From NCBI GenBank assembly GCA_003454835.1, contig DMTA01000121.1:1-15625 (forward strand): 15,625 bases of DNA, written 5' to 3'. A program made the position numbers and the translations under genes. The DNA comes from Achromobacter sp. Lineage in GTDB: Bacteria; Pseudomonadota; Gammaproteobacteria; Burkholderiales; Burkholderiaceae_B. How positions within the stretch are numbered: position 1 is the first letter of the stretch; each line of letters opens with the position of its first letter. The notes under the pieces are model-generated. The model ran no database searches and was not told the DNA's origin. It worked only from the letters and a program-made list of their open reading frames with translations. Shown one piece after another: positions 6,560-14,002 of the stretch.

Positions 6560-7477
6560 ATGGACCGATTTGACGCAATGACCGCGTTTGCGCGCGTGGT
6601 GGAGACCGGCAGCTTCACCAAGGCGGCCGAAACGCTGCACATGAGCAAGACCAGCGTCACGCAACTTGTGCAGCAGCTCGAAGCGCGGCTGCGCGTGCGT
6701 CTGTTGAACCGCACCACGCGCAAGGTAAACGTCACGGCCGACGGCGCGGCGTACTACGAGCGCGTCATCAAGCTGCTGGCCGACATGGACGACGCCGAAA
6801 CCAGCTTGTCCAGCGCCGCTGAAGCGCCGCGCGGCCGCCTGCGCGTGGACGTACCCAGCCCGCTGGCGCGCATGGTGCTGGTGCCGGCCCTGCCCGCCTT
6901 CCATGCGCGCTATCCCGACATCCAGCTCGACATGGGCGTCAGTGACCGCATCGTCGACCTGATCGGCGAAAACGTTGACTGCGTGGTGCGCGGCGGCGAG
7001 CTGACCGACCAATCCCTGATGGCCCGCCGCGTCGGCGACCTGCGATTGGGCGTCTATGCCGCGCCCTCGTACCTGAAGCTGGCCGGCAAGCCCGCGCATC
7101 CGCGCGAGCTTGAGGACACGCACCATCGCATCGTCGGTTTTCTGTGGCAGCGCACGGGCCGCGCACTGCCCTACGCCATGCGCCGCGGCAACGAAGTCGT
7201 CAACGTGCACGGCCGCTATGTGCTGGCCGTGGACGACGGCAATGCGTACCTGGCAGCCGGTCTGGCCGGCATGGGCGTGATGTGGCTGCCGGATTACATG
7301 TCCGCGCCACATCTTGCGCAAGGCGAACTGGTTCCGGTCTTCGAGGACTGGCGGATGGACCCGATGCCGATGTACGTGGCGTTTCCGCCCAACCGCCACG
7401 TCAGCGCCAAACTGCGCGCCTTTATTGACTGGATCATCGAACTGGTGGGCGCGTATTCGCCTGCGGCGGGAAAATAG
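6560..7477 (+). CDS. LysR-family transcriptional regulator
   Basis: A 305-residue LysR-type regulator. The winged helix-turn-helix is at 1-62: FDAMTAFARVVETGSFTKAAETL, then the recognition helix HMSKTSVTQLVQQLEARL and the wing LLNRTTRKVNVTADG. The effector-binding domain runs from about 90 (GRLRVDVPSPLARMVLVPAL) to 295. The pattern of this domain (YPDIQLDMGVSDR, DCVVRGGEL, the GMGVMWLPDYM turn) is typical of the large CrgA/DmlR/AaeR-like branch common in betaproteobacteria, where regulators usually act on the divergent neighbour. Here that neighbour is the Rid-family gene. ATG 6560 has GGAG 6 bp upstream (CCGGAGCACTT). It converges on the next LysR gene with only 19 bp between the stops. Confidence 0.95.
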   Translation: MDRFDAMTAFARVVETGSFTKAAETLHMSKTSVTQLVQQLEARLRVRLLNRTTRKVNVTADGAAYYERVIKLLADMDDAETSLSSAAEAPRGRLRVDVPSPLARMVLVPALPAFHARYPDIQLDMGVSDRIVDLIGENVDCVVRGGELTDQSLMARRVGDLRLGVYAAPSYLKLAGKPAHPRELEDTHHRIVGFLWQRTGRALPYAMRRGNEVVNVHGRYVLAVDDGNAYLAAGLAGMGVMWLPDYMSAPHLAQGELVPVFEDWRMDPMPMYVAFPPNRHVSAKLRAFIDWIIELVGAYSPAAGK

Positions 7478-7496
7478 CGCCGTAATCCGCGCCCGC

Positions 7497-8381
7497 CTAG
7501 TCTTTGGCAAGCTCTCCCGCCAGTTCCAGCGCCCGCCCCAGGAACACCGACGCATCATCCTTGCGGTAGCTGACAATCACGGGCGACACGAACGCGTCGG
7601 CTTCGATCCGCACATGGGCCACGTCCTGGCGTTGCAGGCGCTGCACGGACGCGGGCACCACCGTGACGCCCAGGCCCGCCGCAACCAGCCCGATGGCGGT
7701 CTGCAATTCGTTGGCTTCTTGCGCCACCTGCAGCGAATGGCCAGCGGCGCGGAACAGGCCCAACACGTGATCCGCATAGTTGGGCCGCGGCCGCGCCGGA
7801 TACAGGACGAAGGGCTCGCGCGCCAGCCGGTCCACCGAGACGCTGCCCTGGCCCGCCAGCGGGTGATGCAGCGGCACGGCGGCCATCAAGGGTTCGGTCA
7901 TCAGCACGCGCCGCTCGATCGCCGGATCGTCCAGCAGGATGCGGCCGATGCCCAGGTCGATGCGGCCTGCCTTCAGCGCTTCGAGCTGCGGCAAGGTGTT
8001 CATTTCCATCAGGCCCACTTCGACCCGTTCGTCCGCGCTGCGCAGCAGCCGGATCAGTTCCGGCACGAAGCCGTACAACGTGGACGGCACGAAGCCGATG
8101 CCGAACCAGCGCCGCTCCGTTTGACCCAACCGGCGCGTGCCTTCCAGCACTTCGTCCAGCCGCGCGGTCAACAGGCGAGATTGCTCGAGCAGAAAGCGGC
8201 CCGCCTCGGTCAGGCGTAGGGCGCGCGTGGTGCGCTCGAACAGCAGCACGCCCAATTCCTCCTCCAGTTGTTTGATCTGGCGGCTCAGCGGCGGCTGCGC
8301 GATGTGCAGCCGCGCGGCCGCCTGCGTGAAACTGCCGGCCTCGGCCACGGCCTGGAAATAGCGCAAGTGCCTGAGTTCCAT
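7497..8381 (-). CDS. LysR-family regulator divergent from a Bug receptor gene
   Basis: A 294-residue LysR-type regulator. Its DNA-binding part, MELRHLRYFQAVAEAGSF, AAARLHIAQPPLSRQIKQLE and LFERTTRALRLTEAG, is of the CatR/BenM/CbnR type, whose members usually sense aromatic or dicarboxylic intermediates. The effector domain begins near 90 (RRWFGIGFVPSTLYGFVPEL) and contains the MEMNTLPQLEALKAGRIDLGIG segment usual in this group. ATG 8381 is chosen because the family starts at MELRHLRYF; an in-frame start at 8447 would add 22 unrelated residues. The ribosome binding site is weak (AGGGTC). It faces the Bug receptor gene across 156 bp, the common arrangement for regulator and target, so it probably controls uptake of the receptor's ligand. 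Confidence 0.94.
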   Translation of the reverse strand: MELRHLRYFQAVAEAGSFTQAAARLHIAQPPLSRQIKQLEEELGVLLFERTTRALRLTEAGRFLLEQSRLLTARLDEVLEGTRRLGQTERRWFGIGFVPSTLYGFVPELIRLLRSADERVEVGLMEMNTLPQLEALKAGRIDLGIGRILLDDPAIERRVLMTEPLMAAVPLHHPLAGQGSVSVDRLAREPFVLYPARPRPNYADHVLGLFRAAGHSLQVAQEANELQTAIGLVAAGLGVTVVPASVQRLQRQDVAHVRIEADAFVSPVIVSYRKDDASVFLGRALELAGELAKD

Positions 8382-8399
8382 GACGATTAAGACCCTGAA

Positions 8400-8415
8400 G
8401 GTATCAATTGAAACC
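8400..8415. promoter_or_regulatory. Near-perfect 16-bp palindrome, candidate LysR operator
   Basis: GGTATCAATTGAAACC pairs at 7 of 8 positions about its CAATTG centre. It lies 18 bp upstream of the LysR start and about 120 bp before the Bug gene, in an AT-richer patch of an otherwise GC-rich region. LysR proteins often autoregulate from such a site, but it lacks a standard T-N11-A. Confidence 0.35.
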
Positions 8416-8537
8416 CATATAGTCTTGGACGCCCTGGAAAAAGGCAAGCGATACTGCCTCCATCAGTCGAGCGCGGTCGGCCAGAGTATGAATCGGGTCC
8501 GCATCGCCGCCAATAATTCAAGACATACGGAGACTCC

Positions 8538-9524
8538 ATGCGCCTGCGCCCCGCCCTCAAACCCTTCGCCCGCGCCTTGCTTGCCGCGTCATTACTGGCT
8601 GGCGCGGCGGCGGCGCATGCCGATGCCTATCCCGACCACCCGGTGAAATGGATCGTTCCCTTCCCGCCCGGCGGCGCCATGGACAGCATCGCGCGCACGC
8701 TGGGCGAATCCATGGGCAAACAGCTCAACACGTCGTTCATCGTAGAGAACCGCGCGGGTGCGGGCGGCAATATCGGCGCGGCGGCCGTGGCGCGCGCCAA
8801 GCCGGACGGCTACACCATCCTGATCGTGGCCAACGGCATGGCCGTGAATCCCGCGCTGTACCAGGACCTGAATTACGACCCCATCAAGGACTTCGCGCCG
8901 ATCTCGCTGTTGGCCGTGGTGCCGAACGTGCTGGTCACCAATCCTGCACGCACCGGCGCGACGAACGTGCAGGACGTGATCGCCAAGGCAAAGGCGCAGC
9001 CCAAGCACTACACATACGCCTCCGCCGGCGTCGGCACGTCGATCCATCTGGCCGGTGAAATGTTCGTATCGATGACGGGCGTAGACATGCTGCACGTGCC
9101 GTACAAGGGCAGCGGCCCTGCGGTCGCGGACCTGTTGGGCGGGCAGGTTGACTACATGTTCGACAGCATCACGTCCGCCAAGCCCCACATCGCCACCGGC
9201 AAGCTGCGCGCATTGGGCGTCACCACCACCAAACGCTCGGCAGCCCTGCCCGACGTGCCGACGCTACAGGAAGCGGGTGTGCCCGGCTATGAGCTGATGC
9301 CTTGGTTCGCCGCCTTCGCGCCGGCGGGCACGCCACCGGGTGTGGTTGCCAAGCTGAACGATGCCATGCGCGCCGCGTTGGCAGATCCCAAGGTGAAGGC
9401 GACGCTCGATTCGATCGGAGCCGAGTCCATCGGCAGCACGCCGGACGCACTGCGCGACCACTTGGCCAAGGAAACGGCGCAGTGGAAAGACCTGGTCAAG
9501 GAACGCGGCATCAAGATCAACTGA
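8538..9524 (+). CDS. Bug-type tripartite tricarboxylate transporter substrate-binding protein
   Basis: A 328-residue periplasmic solute-binding protein of the Bug/TctC family, which is greatly expanded in Bordetella-type bacteria and binds carboxylates for TctAB-type transporters or for signalling. A Sec signal peptide occupies 1-28, with likely cleavage AHA|DAYPD. Family marks are YPDHPVKWIVPFPPGG (31-46), VENRAGAGGNIGAAAVA (69-85), AKPDGYTIL (87-95), LHVPYKGSGPAVADLLGGQVDYMFDS in the middle, and LPDVPTLQEAGVPGYE followed by WFAAFAPAGTP. Length is normal. GGAG lies 5 bp before ATG 8538. No membrane subunits (TctA/TctB) are nearby, so it either works with a distant pair or is an orphan. The ligand is unknown; the divergent LysR gene probably responds to it. 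Confidence 0.96.
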   Translation: MRLRPALKPFARALLAASLLAGAAAAHADAYPDHPVKWIVPFPPGGAMDSIARTLGESMGKQLNTSFIVENRAGAGGNIGAAAVARAKPDGYTILIVANGMAVNPALYQDLNYDPIKDFAPISLLAVVPNVLVTNPARTGATNVQDVIAKAKAQPKHYTYASAGVGTSIHLAGEMFVSMTGVDMLHVPYKGSGPAVADLLGGQVDYMFDSITSAKPHIATGKLRALGVTTTKRSAALPDVPTLQEAGVPGYELMPWFAAFAPAGTPPGVVAKLNDAMRAALADPKVKATLDSIGAESIGSTPDALRDHLAKETAQWKDLVKERGIKIN

Positions 9525-9588
9525 TCGGCCGCGCTGCGCTCGCCTGGGGTATCGTTGGTCCATCCACCTCCCAGCGAAGGAAGTCATC

Positions 9589-9921
9589 ATGGCCCTGAAA
9601 CACGCGGATCCCGGACAGGTCATCGATCTGAAGCCCTATGGCGCGGCGCTCGCGCAGAAGCAGTCGATCGCGCTTTTCAAGTCCGAGGATCTGGAGGTCA
9701 TGCGCCTTGTGCTCCTGGCGGGCAAGACAATGCCCTCGCATGACGTCGAGGGCGAGATCACCCTGCAATGCCTGGAGGGCAGCGTGGAGGTTTCCGCTGG
9801 CGGCGCCACGCATATCCTGGACGCCGGCCGCCTGATGTACCTGCCGGGCCGCGCGCCGCATTCGCTATTTGCGCTGGAGAACGCATCGGTGCTGGTGACC
9901 GTCGCCTTGAAGCGCGCATAA
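9589..9921 (+). CDS. Small single-domain cupin
   Basis: A 110-residue beta-barrel cupin. The first conserved motif is GKTMPSHDVEGEITLQCLEG (45-64): His51 and Glu56 are present, but the second His of the HxH pair is replaced (HDV). The second motif, GRLMYLPGRAPHSLFALEN (80-98), keeps the PG turn, His91 and the final Asn. A metal site with two His and one Glu is possible, so a dioxygenase, isomerase or simple binding role remains open. AAGGAAG lies 6 bp before ATG 9589. It follows the Bug gene by 64 bp on the same strand and could be read from the same transcript, though no promoter or terminator was seen to decide this. Similar small cupins are common in betaproteobacteria without assigned roles. 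Confidence 0.88.
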   Translation: MALKHADPGQVIDLKPYGAALAQKQSIALFKSEDLEVMRLVLLAGKTMPSHDVEGEITLQCLEGSVEVSAGGATHILDAGRLMYLPGRAPHSLFALENASVLVTVALKRA

Positions 9922-9928
9922 CGCCAAC

Positions 9929-9963
9929 CGCCACGGGCGCCTTGCAGTGCGCCTTCCGTGGCG
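9929..9963. terminator. Strong hairpin between convergent genes
   Basis: CGCCACGG (9929-9936) pairs perfectly with CCGTGGCG (9956-9963), and inside it GCGC (9937-9940) pairs with GCGC (9949-9952) around an 8-base loop. It sits 7 bp after the cupin stop and 34 bp after the stop of the convergent DJ-1 gene. The lack of a T-tract on either strand makes it an atypical, possibly two-way, terminator. Confidence 0.5.
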
Positions 9964-9997
9964 CCTACTTCCCCCCGCGCGGTTGCGACCGGCCAGC

Positions 9998-10564
9998 CTA
10001 GTTGCGCGCACGCCCCTCAACCGCCTTGCGCAGCACGCTGATGAAGGCCTCGTTGAATGCGGGAATATCGTCAGGTTTGCGGCTCGACACCAAGACGCCG
10101 TCGACGACGGTCTCCTCATCGACCCACTCAACGCCTGCATTGCGCAGGTCGTCCTGCAGCGATGGCCAACTTGTCATCCTGCGACCCTTGACCACGCCGG
10201 CGGATATCAGCAGCCAGGCCCCGTGGCAGATGACCGCAACCGGCTTGCCCGCGTCAACGCACGCGCGCACAAGCTCCTGCGCCTTGGGCTGCATGCGAAT
10301 TTCATCGGCATTGACCACGCCGCCCGGCAACAGCAAGGCGTCAAAGACGTCCGGCTCGGTTGCCGCCTGCAGAAAGGTCAGATCCACCGGAAACCGGTCG
10401 CCCGGTTTGTCGTGATGAAAGCCCTGGATCGGGTCGGTGCGGGCAGACACCAGCACCGTGCGCGCGCCCTCCTCGTGCAGACGGTGGCGAGGACCGGTGA
10501 GCTCAACCTGCTCGAACCCATCGACGGCCAGAATGGCGATGTTGACGTCTTGAAGTGTTGCCAT
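9998..10564 (-). CDS. DJ-1/PfpI-family protein (YhbO-like)
   Basis: A 188-residue cytoplasmic protein of the DJ-1/ThiJ/PfpI superfamily, in the PfpI/YhbO branch associated with stress protection, glyoxalase III or disputed deglycase/protease activity. The opening strand and turn ILAVDGFEQVELTGP supplies the conserved Glu18. VFDALLLPGGVVNADEIR (73-90) is the usual strand and glycine turn, and AVICHGAWLLISAGVVKGRRMTSWPSLQDDL holds the nucleophile elbow with Cys113 and His114. DGVLVSSRKPDDIPAF is the expected C-terminal segment. Full length. ATG 10564 has CAGGAG 5 bp upstream; an in-frame ATG at 10600 is rejected for lack of a site. It lies downstream of the sorbosone dehydrogenase gene on the same strand, separated by 64 bp with a hairpin. 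Confidence 0.95.
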   Translation of the reverse strand: MATLQDVNIAILAVDGFEQVELTGPRHRLHEEGARTVLVSARTDPIQGFHHDKPGDRFPVDLTFLQAATEPDVFDALLLPGGVVNADEIRMQPKAQELVRACVDAGKPVAVICHGAWLLISAGVVKGRRMTSWPSLQDDLRNAGVEWVDEETVVDGVLVSSRKPDDIPAFNEAFISVLRKAVEGRARN

Positions 10565-10574
10565 GATTGCTCCT

Positions 10575-10601
10575 GTTGCGTGGTCTCCTGCGCGACGCAA
10601 C
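10575..10601 (-). promoter_or_regulatory. Leader hairpin abutting the DJ-1 ribosome binding site
   Basis: On the minus strand GTTGCGT and ACGCAAC are perfect 7-bp arms around a 13-base loop, and the 3' arm runs straight into CAGGAG, the ribosome binding site of the DJ-1 gene. The loop holds a second CAGGAG. It could modulate translation, or act as an end structure for the upstream gene; there is no T-tract. Confidence 0.4.
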
Positions 10602-10628
10602 GCGCCGCGCGGGAGGCCTAATTAAGAC

Positions 10629-11963
10629 TTACCGGGGTTGCGCCGCAGCGACGGGTTTTGGCGGCTGTGAGGGTTGCGCCGATTGCGCCGGAGTGACTCG
10701 CCAGATCGTGTTCGACAGGTCGTCGGCCACGATAAGCGCGCCCTTCGGATCCACCGTCACGCCAACCGGACGGCCCCGCGTCGTGCCGTCGCTGTCGCGA
10801 AAGCCCGCGACAAAGTCCACGGGCGGGCCTGAAGGCCGGCCATCCGCAAACGGCACGAAGACCACCTTGTAGCCGACCGGATCCTTGCGGTTCCAGCTTC
10901 CGTGCTCGCCGACGAAGACGCCATTGGCAAAACGATCCCCCATCGAAGCGTCCGAGAAATCGACGCCCAACGCCGCGACGTGCGAGCCCAGGCTGTAATC
11001 CGGCGCGATGGCCGACGCGACCTTGGCAGGATCCTGCGGCCGGACGCGATCGTCCACGTTTTTGCCCCAGTAGCTGTAGGGCCAGCCGTAGAAGGCGCCT
11101 TCCTTCACCGTGGTCAGGTAGTCGGGCACCAGGTCAGGGCCAAGTTCATCCCGTTCGTTGACCACGGCCCACAGTTGGCCAGTATCGGGCTGGATAGTGA
11201 GCGCGGTGGGATTGCGCAAGCCAGTGGCGTACGTCTTGTATTCGCCCGTGCTGGCATTCACGCGCCAGATCCGCGCGCGATCGACTTCAGCCGTCATGCC
11301 GCGTTCGGTGATGTTGCTGTTCGAGCCGATGCCGATGTACAGGTATTGCCCGTCCGCGCTGGCGGTCAGCGCCTTGGTCCAGTGATGGTTGATCTCAGAC
11401 GGCAGCGGCGTGACGACTTCAGGGGGGCCGCTCGCCTTGGTCTGCCCCGGCTGATACTCGAACCGCACCAGCGCGTCCTGATTGGCGACATAAAGCTGGT
11501 TCCCGATCAGCGCCAGACCGTACGGCGCGTTAAGGTTCTCGGCAAAAACGGAGGCCTCGTAGGTGCCATCGCCTTCCGGATCGCGCAACAGCGTCAACCG
11601 GTTGCCGCCCTTGACCGGGCTGGTGCCGCGGGCCTTGATGACGGCCGCGATCACATCCTTGGGCTTGAGGTCCGGCGCGCTGCCGCCACGGCCCTCGGCC
11701 ACGAGGATGTCGCCGTTGGGCAGCACGAGCGTCTGCCGGGGAATCTTGAGATCCGTGGCGATGGCCGAGATCTTGTAGCCCTCGGGCACGGTCGGCACCT
11801 TGTCGCCCCACGGGGCAGGCTTGGCAATGACCATGTCGGGCAGCAGGCCGCGTTCGGGCTTGGGCAGATCAGGCGAAGGTCCATATTGGCCTCCGGCCTG
11901 CGCGCTGCACACCCCTGCCATCACCAGCAGCGGAAGTCCGGCAATCAGTCGTAAGTGATTCAT
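10629..11963 (-). CDS. Periplasmic sorbosone/glucose dehydrogenase-family protein
   Basis: A 444-residue exported beta-propeller protein of the PQQ-type glucose/sorbosone dehydrogenase family, expected to oxidise sugars or related aldehydes in the periplasm. A signal peptide covers 1-23 (cleavage near AQA|GGQ; the AGVC stretch does not fit a lipobox). Family marks include LPNGDILVAEGRGGS (81-95), LNAPYGLALIGNQLYVANQDALVRF, the INHHWTKAL loop with the likely catalytic His (191-199), YLYIGIGSNSN, TGLRNPTALTIQP with NERDELGPD (248-278), AFYGWPYSYWG (290-300), FVGEHGSWNR (350-359) and GRPVGVTVDPKGALIVADD (397-415). A Pro/Ala/Gln tail ends it. ATG 11963 has AGGGGG just upstream and overlaps the DUF2231 stop as ATGA. 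The frame stays open upstream to 12626 but that extension is not real. Whether PQQ is the cofactor is inferred from family only. Confidence 0.92.
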   Translation of the reverse strand: MNHLRLIAGLPLLVMAGVCSAQAGGQYGPSPDLPKPERGLLPDMVIAKPAPWGDKVPTVPEGYKISAIATDLKIPRQTLVLPNGDILVAEGRGGSAPDLKPKDVIAAVIKARGTSPVKGGNRLTLLRDPEGDGTYEASVFAENLNAPYGLALIGNQLYVANQDALVRFEYQPGQTKASGPPEVVTPLPSEINHHWTKALTASADGQYLYIGIGSNSNITERGMTAEVDRARIWRVNASTGEYKTYATGLRNPTALTIQPDTGQLWAVVNERDELGPDLVPDYLTTVKEGAFYGWPYSYWGKNVDDRVRPQDPAKVASAIAPDYSLGSHVAALGVDFSDASMGDRFANGVFVGEHGSWNRKDPVGYKVVFVPFADGRPSGPPVDFVAGFRDSDGTTRGRPVGVTVDPKGALIVADDLSNTIWRVTPAQSAQPSQPPKPVAAAQPR

Positions 11964-12388
11964 AGCGGCCCCCTGATGTGCGGCGTGCGAAAGCCCAGCC
12001 AGAGCGCCAGAAGCGCCAGCACGGCGCCGACTGCAGACAGAATCAATGCGGTGGGCATGCTTGCCCAAGCGTCGCGGGCGTGCAGAAACGCATTGAACAG
12101 GCCGACCAGCCACGCCGCCAGCAGCACCACGGCATAGGGAACGATCCCGCGTGCGCGCTGCGTGGCCCTGAACAGGTCCACGATGGCAAACAGCAGCGCA
12201 ATCGCGCCGAACAGCAGGCCTCCGACCAATAGCCAAGAGGCGAAATTGTTCCATTGGATGTGGAAAGTCTGCGCATAGGCAGCATCCGCGATTGCCGCGC
12301 CGAGAAACAAGGGGAACATCCCCGCCAGGAATACCGCCGGTATGGGGCGCACGGTAAGGGCGTACCGATTTTCGATGAGTTGGGTCAC
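11960..12388 (-). CDS. DUF2231-like four-helix membrane protein
   Basis: A 142-residue inner-membrane protein with four hydrophobic helices near 15-39, 50-73, 83-103 and 111-134. The layout (a loop with TFHIQWNNFASW, then helix 2 ending AIVDLF) fits the DUF2231 family, whose members often accompany heme or quinone-linked periplasmic dehydrogenases; the role is unknown, but an electron-transfer or membrane-anchor partner is plausible. I choose the GTG at 12388 because GAGG lies about 8 bp upstream and the family begins close to there; an ATG at 12445 would add 19 Arg/Ser-rich residues. Its TGA overlaps the ATG of the dehydrogenase gene by 4 bp, so the two are translationally coupled. It lies 98 bp downstream of the efflux channel gene on the same strand. 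Confidence 0.8.
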   Translation of the reverse strand: MTQLIENRYALTVRPIPAVFLAGMFPLFLGAAIADAAYAQTFHIQWNNFASWLLVGGLLFGAIALLFAIVDLFRATQRARGIVPYAVVLLAAWLVGLFNAFLHARDAWASMPTALILSAVGAVLALLALWLGFRTPHIRGPL

Positions 12389-12486
12389 TGGATCGCCTCG
12401 TGAGTTGCGGGCCCGAGCAGATGCCCGAGACGCGCAGCGCAGCAAGTCGTGTTCCTATGGCCGTGCCCAGGCGAGCGAGGTTCGGC

Positions 12487-13941
12487 TCAACGCGTGGCGA
12501 TCTGCGCCGGTGTGTCGGGGCGCCAGCCGCCGCCCAGCGCCTTGTATGCAGCCACCGCTGCGCGAGCCGTTTCCGCTTGGGCCTGCGCCCGGGCGTCCGA
12601 AGCCTGCAACAGCGACGCGTCCGCATACAACACGTCGAGCAGACTGGCGGCGCCGCGCTTGTAGGCCGCGAACGACGACGCTCGCGCCTGCGTCAGTGCG
12701 TCTTCGCCGCGGGTCAGCACCGCCGACTGTTCGGCACGGTGGATCAGTGCGGAAAATGCGTTCTCGACATCTTCCGTGGCATGCAGGACCGCCAGTCGAT
12801 ACGCCGCCAGCGCCTCGGCCTCCTGGCCCTTTGCCCCTTCGATCTGCGCATTGATGCGGCCAAAGTCGAACAGCCGCCAGCTCAGTCCCAGCACGCCTGC
12901 GGACTGGCTCGCGCCGGCGGAGAACAGATTGCCGCTGGACACGGCCGTGGCGCTGCCCAGCAAGCCGCTCAAAGAGAACTTCGGGTAGAACTCGGAGATG
13001 GCCTCGCCGATACGGGCGTTGGCGGCCGCCAGCCGGCGCTCGGCCGCGATCAGATCGGGCCGGCGCTGGAGCAGATCCGCGGGAGAGCCCATTTCCTCGA
13101 TCCGGGGCGCTGCGGGAATCGGCGCGTGCGCCGCCAGTTCGGCGCGATGCGTGCCGGGCGTGGCTCCCAGCATGACGTCCAGGGCGTTCATGGCCGCATC
13201 GAGCCCGCTTTGCAAAACCGGAACGGTTGCCTCCACTTGTGCCAGCGCCCCTTCCGCCTGACGGACCTGGTATTGCGCAGCCAGCCCGCGTTCTTGCAGC
13301 AGCGCGACCTTGGCGACAAGTTCCTGCTGCGTCCGGACCTGCCGCTGGGCGATGTCCAGGCGTGCCTGGAGGCTGCGGATCACCACGTACGTATCCGCGG
13401 TTTGCGCGGCCACCGCGAGCTGCGTCGCAATCGCTGCCGCCTCCGAGGCCTGAAATCCTGCGCTTGCCGCCTCACGCCCTCGCCGCAGGCCGCCGAACAG
13501 GTCGATTTCCCAGCTCGCCTCTAGATTGGCTTCGTATTGGTTGCCCCAGCGGTCGTAACCGGGCATCGTGCTGGCCACTTGCCCCAGTGGCGTTTCGAGC
13601 GATTGATACGTCCGCGCAGCCAGGCCGCGCACCGAGGCAGACGGCAGCAAGGCCGCGTTGGCCGCGCCCAGCCCCGCACGCGCCTGCGTCACGCGCGCCT
13701 TCGCCTGCGCCAGATCCAGATTCTGCGAGATCGCCAACGACACGTATCGCGCCAGCATCGGGTCTTCGAATTGGCGCCACCAGGTCTCCAGGCCTTGCAC
13801 GGCCCCCTGTCCGGCTTGCCGGCCCGGGGCCTGCGTGTAGTGGCTGGAAAGCGGCGCTTCGGGCCGGGGGTAATCAGGACCTGCCGCGCACCCGGCCAGC
13901 ACGCTGGCGCAAAGCAAGACAAGGGAATGACGGGCGAGCAT
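12487..13941 (-). CDS. Outer-membrane efflux channel lipoprotein (NodT/OprM family)
   Basis: A 484-residue TolC-like trimeric channel of the RND efflux outer-membrane factor family. A lipoprotein signal peptide ends in LAGC with Cys18 the lipidated residue, followed by AAGPDYPRPEAP, the usual family opening. Two outer-membrane-factor repeats follow, the first with WWRQFEDPMLARYVSLAISQNLDLAQAKARV and WEIDLFGGLRRGREAA, the second with LLQRRPDLIAAERRLAAANARIGEAISEFYPKFSLSG and LSWRLFDFGRINAQIEGAKG. SFAAYKRGAASLLDVLYADASLLQA near the end matches the conserved second-repeat helix. AAGGAT lies 6 bp before ATG 13941. It is divergent from the TetR gene and carries its own promoter under the 13969-13992 operator. 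It should partner the membrane-fusion protein at 14723 and an RND pump beyond the window. Confidence 0.96.
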   Translation of the reverse strand: MLARHSLVLLCASVLAGCAAGPDYPRPEAPLSSHYTQAPGRQAGQGAVQGLETWWRQFEDPMLARYVSLAISQNLDLAQAKARVTQARAGLGAANAALLPSASVRGLAARTYQSLETPLGQVASTMPGYDRWGNQYEANLEASWEIDLFGGLRRGREAASAGFQASEAAAIATQLAVAAQTADTYVVIRSLQARLDIAQRQVRTQQELVAKVALLQERGLAAQYQVRQAEGALAQVEATVPVLQSGLDAAMNALDVMLGATPGTHRAELAAHAPIPAAPRIEEMGSPADLLQRRPDLIAAERRLAAANARIGEAISEFYPKFSLSGLLGSATAVSSGNLFSAGASQSAGVLGLSWRLFDFGRINAQIEGAKGQEAEALAAYRLAVLHATEDVENAFSALIHRAEQSAVLTRGEDALTQARASSFAAYKRGAASLLDVLYADASLLQASDARAQAQAETARAAVAAYKALGGGWRPDTPAQIATR

Positions 13942-13968
13942 GGGAATCCTTCAGGCGATGAAATTTCG

Positions 13969-13992
13969 GTGACTATAATACGGTTTGGTCAC
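13969..13992. promoter_or_regulatory. TetR operator candidate, site 1
   Basis: GTGACT (13969-13974) and GGTCAC (13987-13992) are separated by 12 bases and followed by TTGT. Five outer base pairs are perfectly symmetric. The same plan recurs at 14659-14682. The site covers the -10 and most of the spacer of the channel-gene promoter, and a perfect TATAAT (13974-13979) on the plus strand that could serve the TetR gene, so a bound repressor would block both. Confidence 0.75.
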
Positions 13993-14002
13993 TTGTTGTC
14001 AA
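13975..14002 (-). promoter_or_regulatory. Promoter of the outer-membrane channel gene
   Basis: On the minus strand a perfect TTGACA (14002-13997) and TATTAT (13980-13975) are 16 bp apart, 33 bp upstream of ATG 13941. This is the best sigma70 promoter match in the window. Its -35 box lies in a 13-bp palindrome, TTGTTG-T-CAACAA (13993-14005). Confidence 0.7.

Noticed and set aside
7465..7497. GGCGGG/CCCGCC pairing between the two convergent LysR genes as a terminator
   Set aside because: Only 6 bp with a 21-base loop in GC-rich sequence; expected by chance and without a T-tract.
10902..11954. A 350-codon plus-strand frame opposite the dehydrogenase gene
   Set aside because: No recognisable domain and no ribosome binding site; the minus strand is a clear family member.
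10629..12626. A longer version of the dehydrogenase gene starting near 12626
   Set aside because: The added N-terminus is Arg/Pro-rich, runs antisense or out of frame through the DUF2231 and channel genes, and would bury the signal peptide that begins at 11963.
12400..13524. A 374-codon open frame opposite the outer-membrane channel gene
   Set aside because: Composition is typical of an antisense shadow and the opposite strand carries an unmistakable OprM-type channel.
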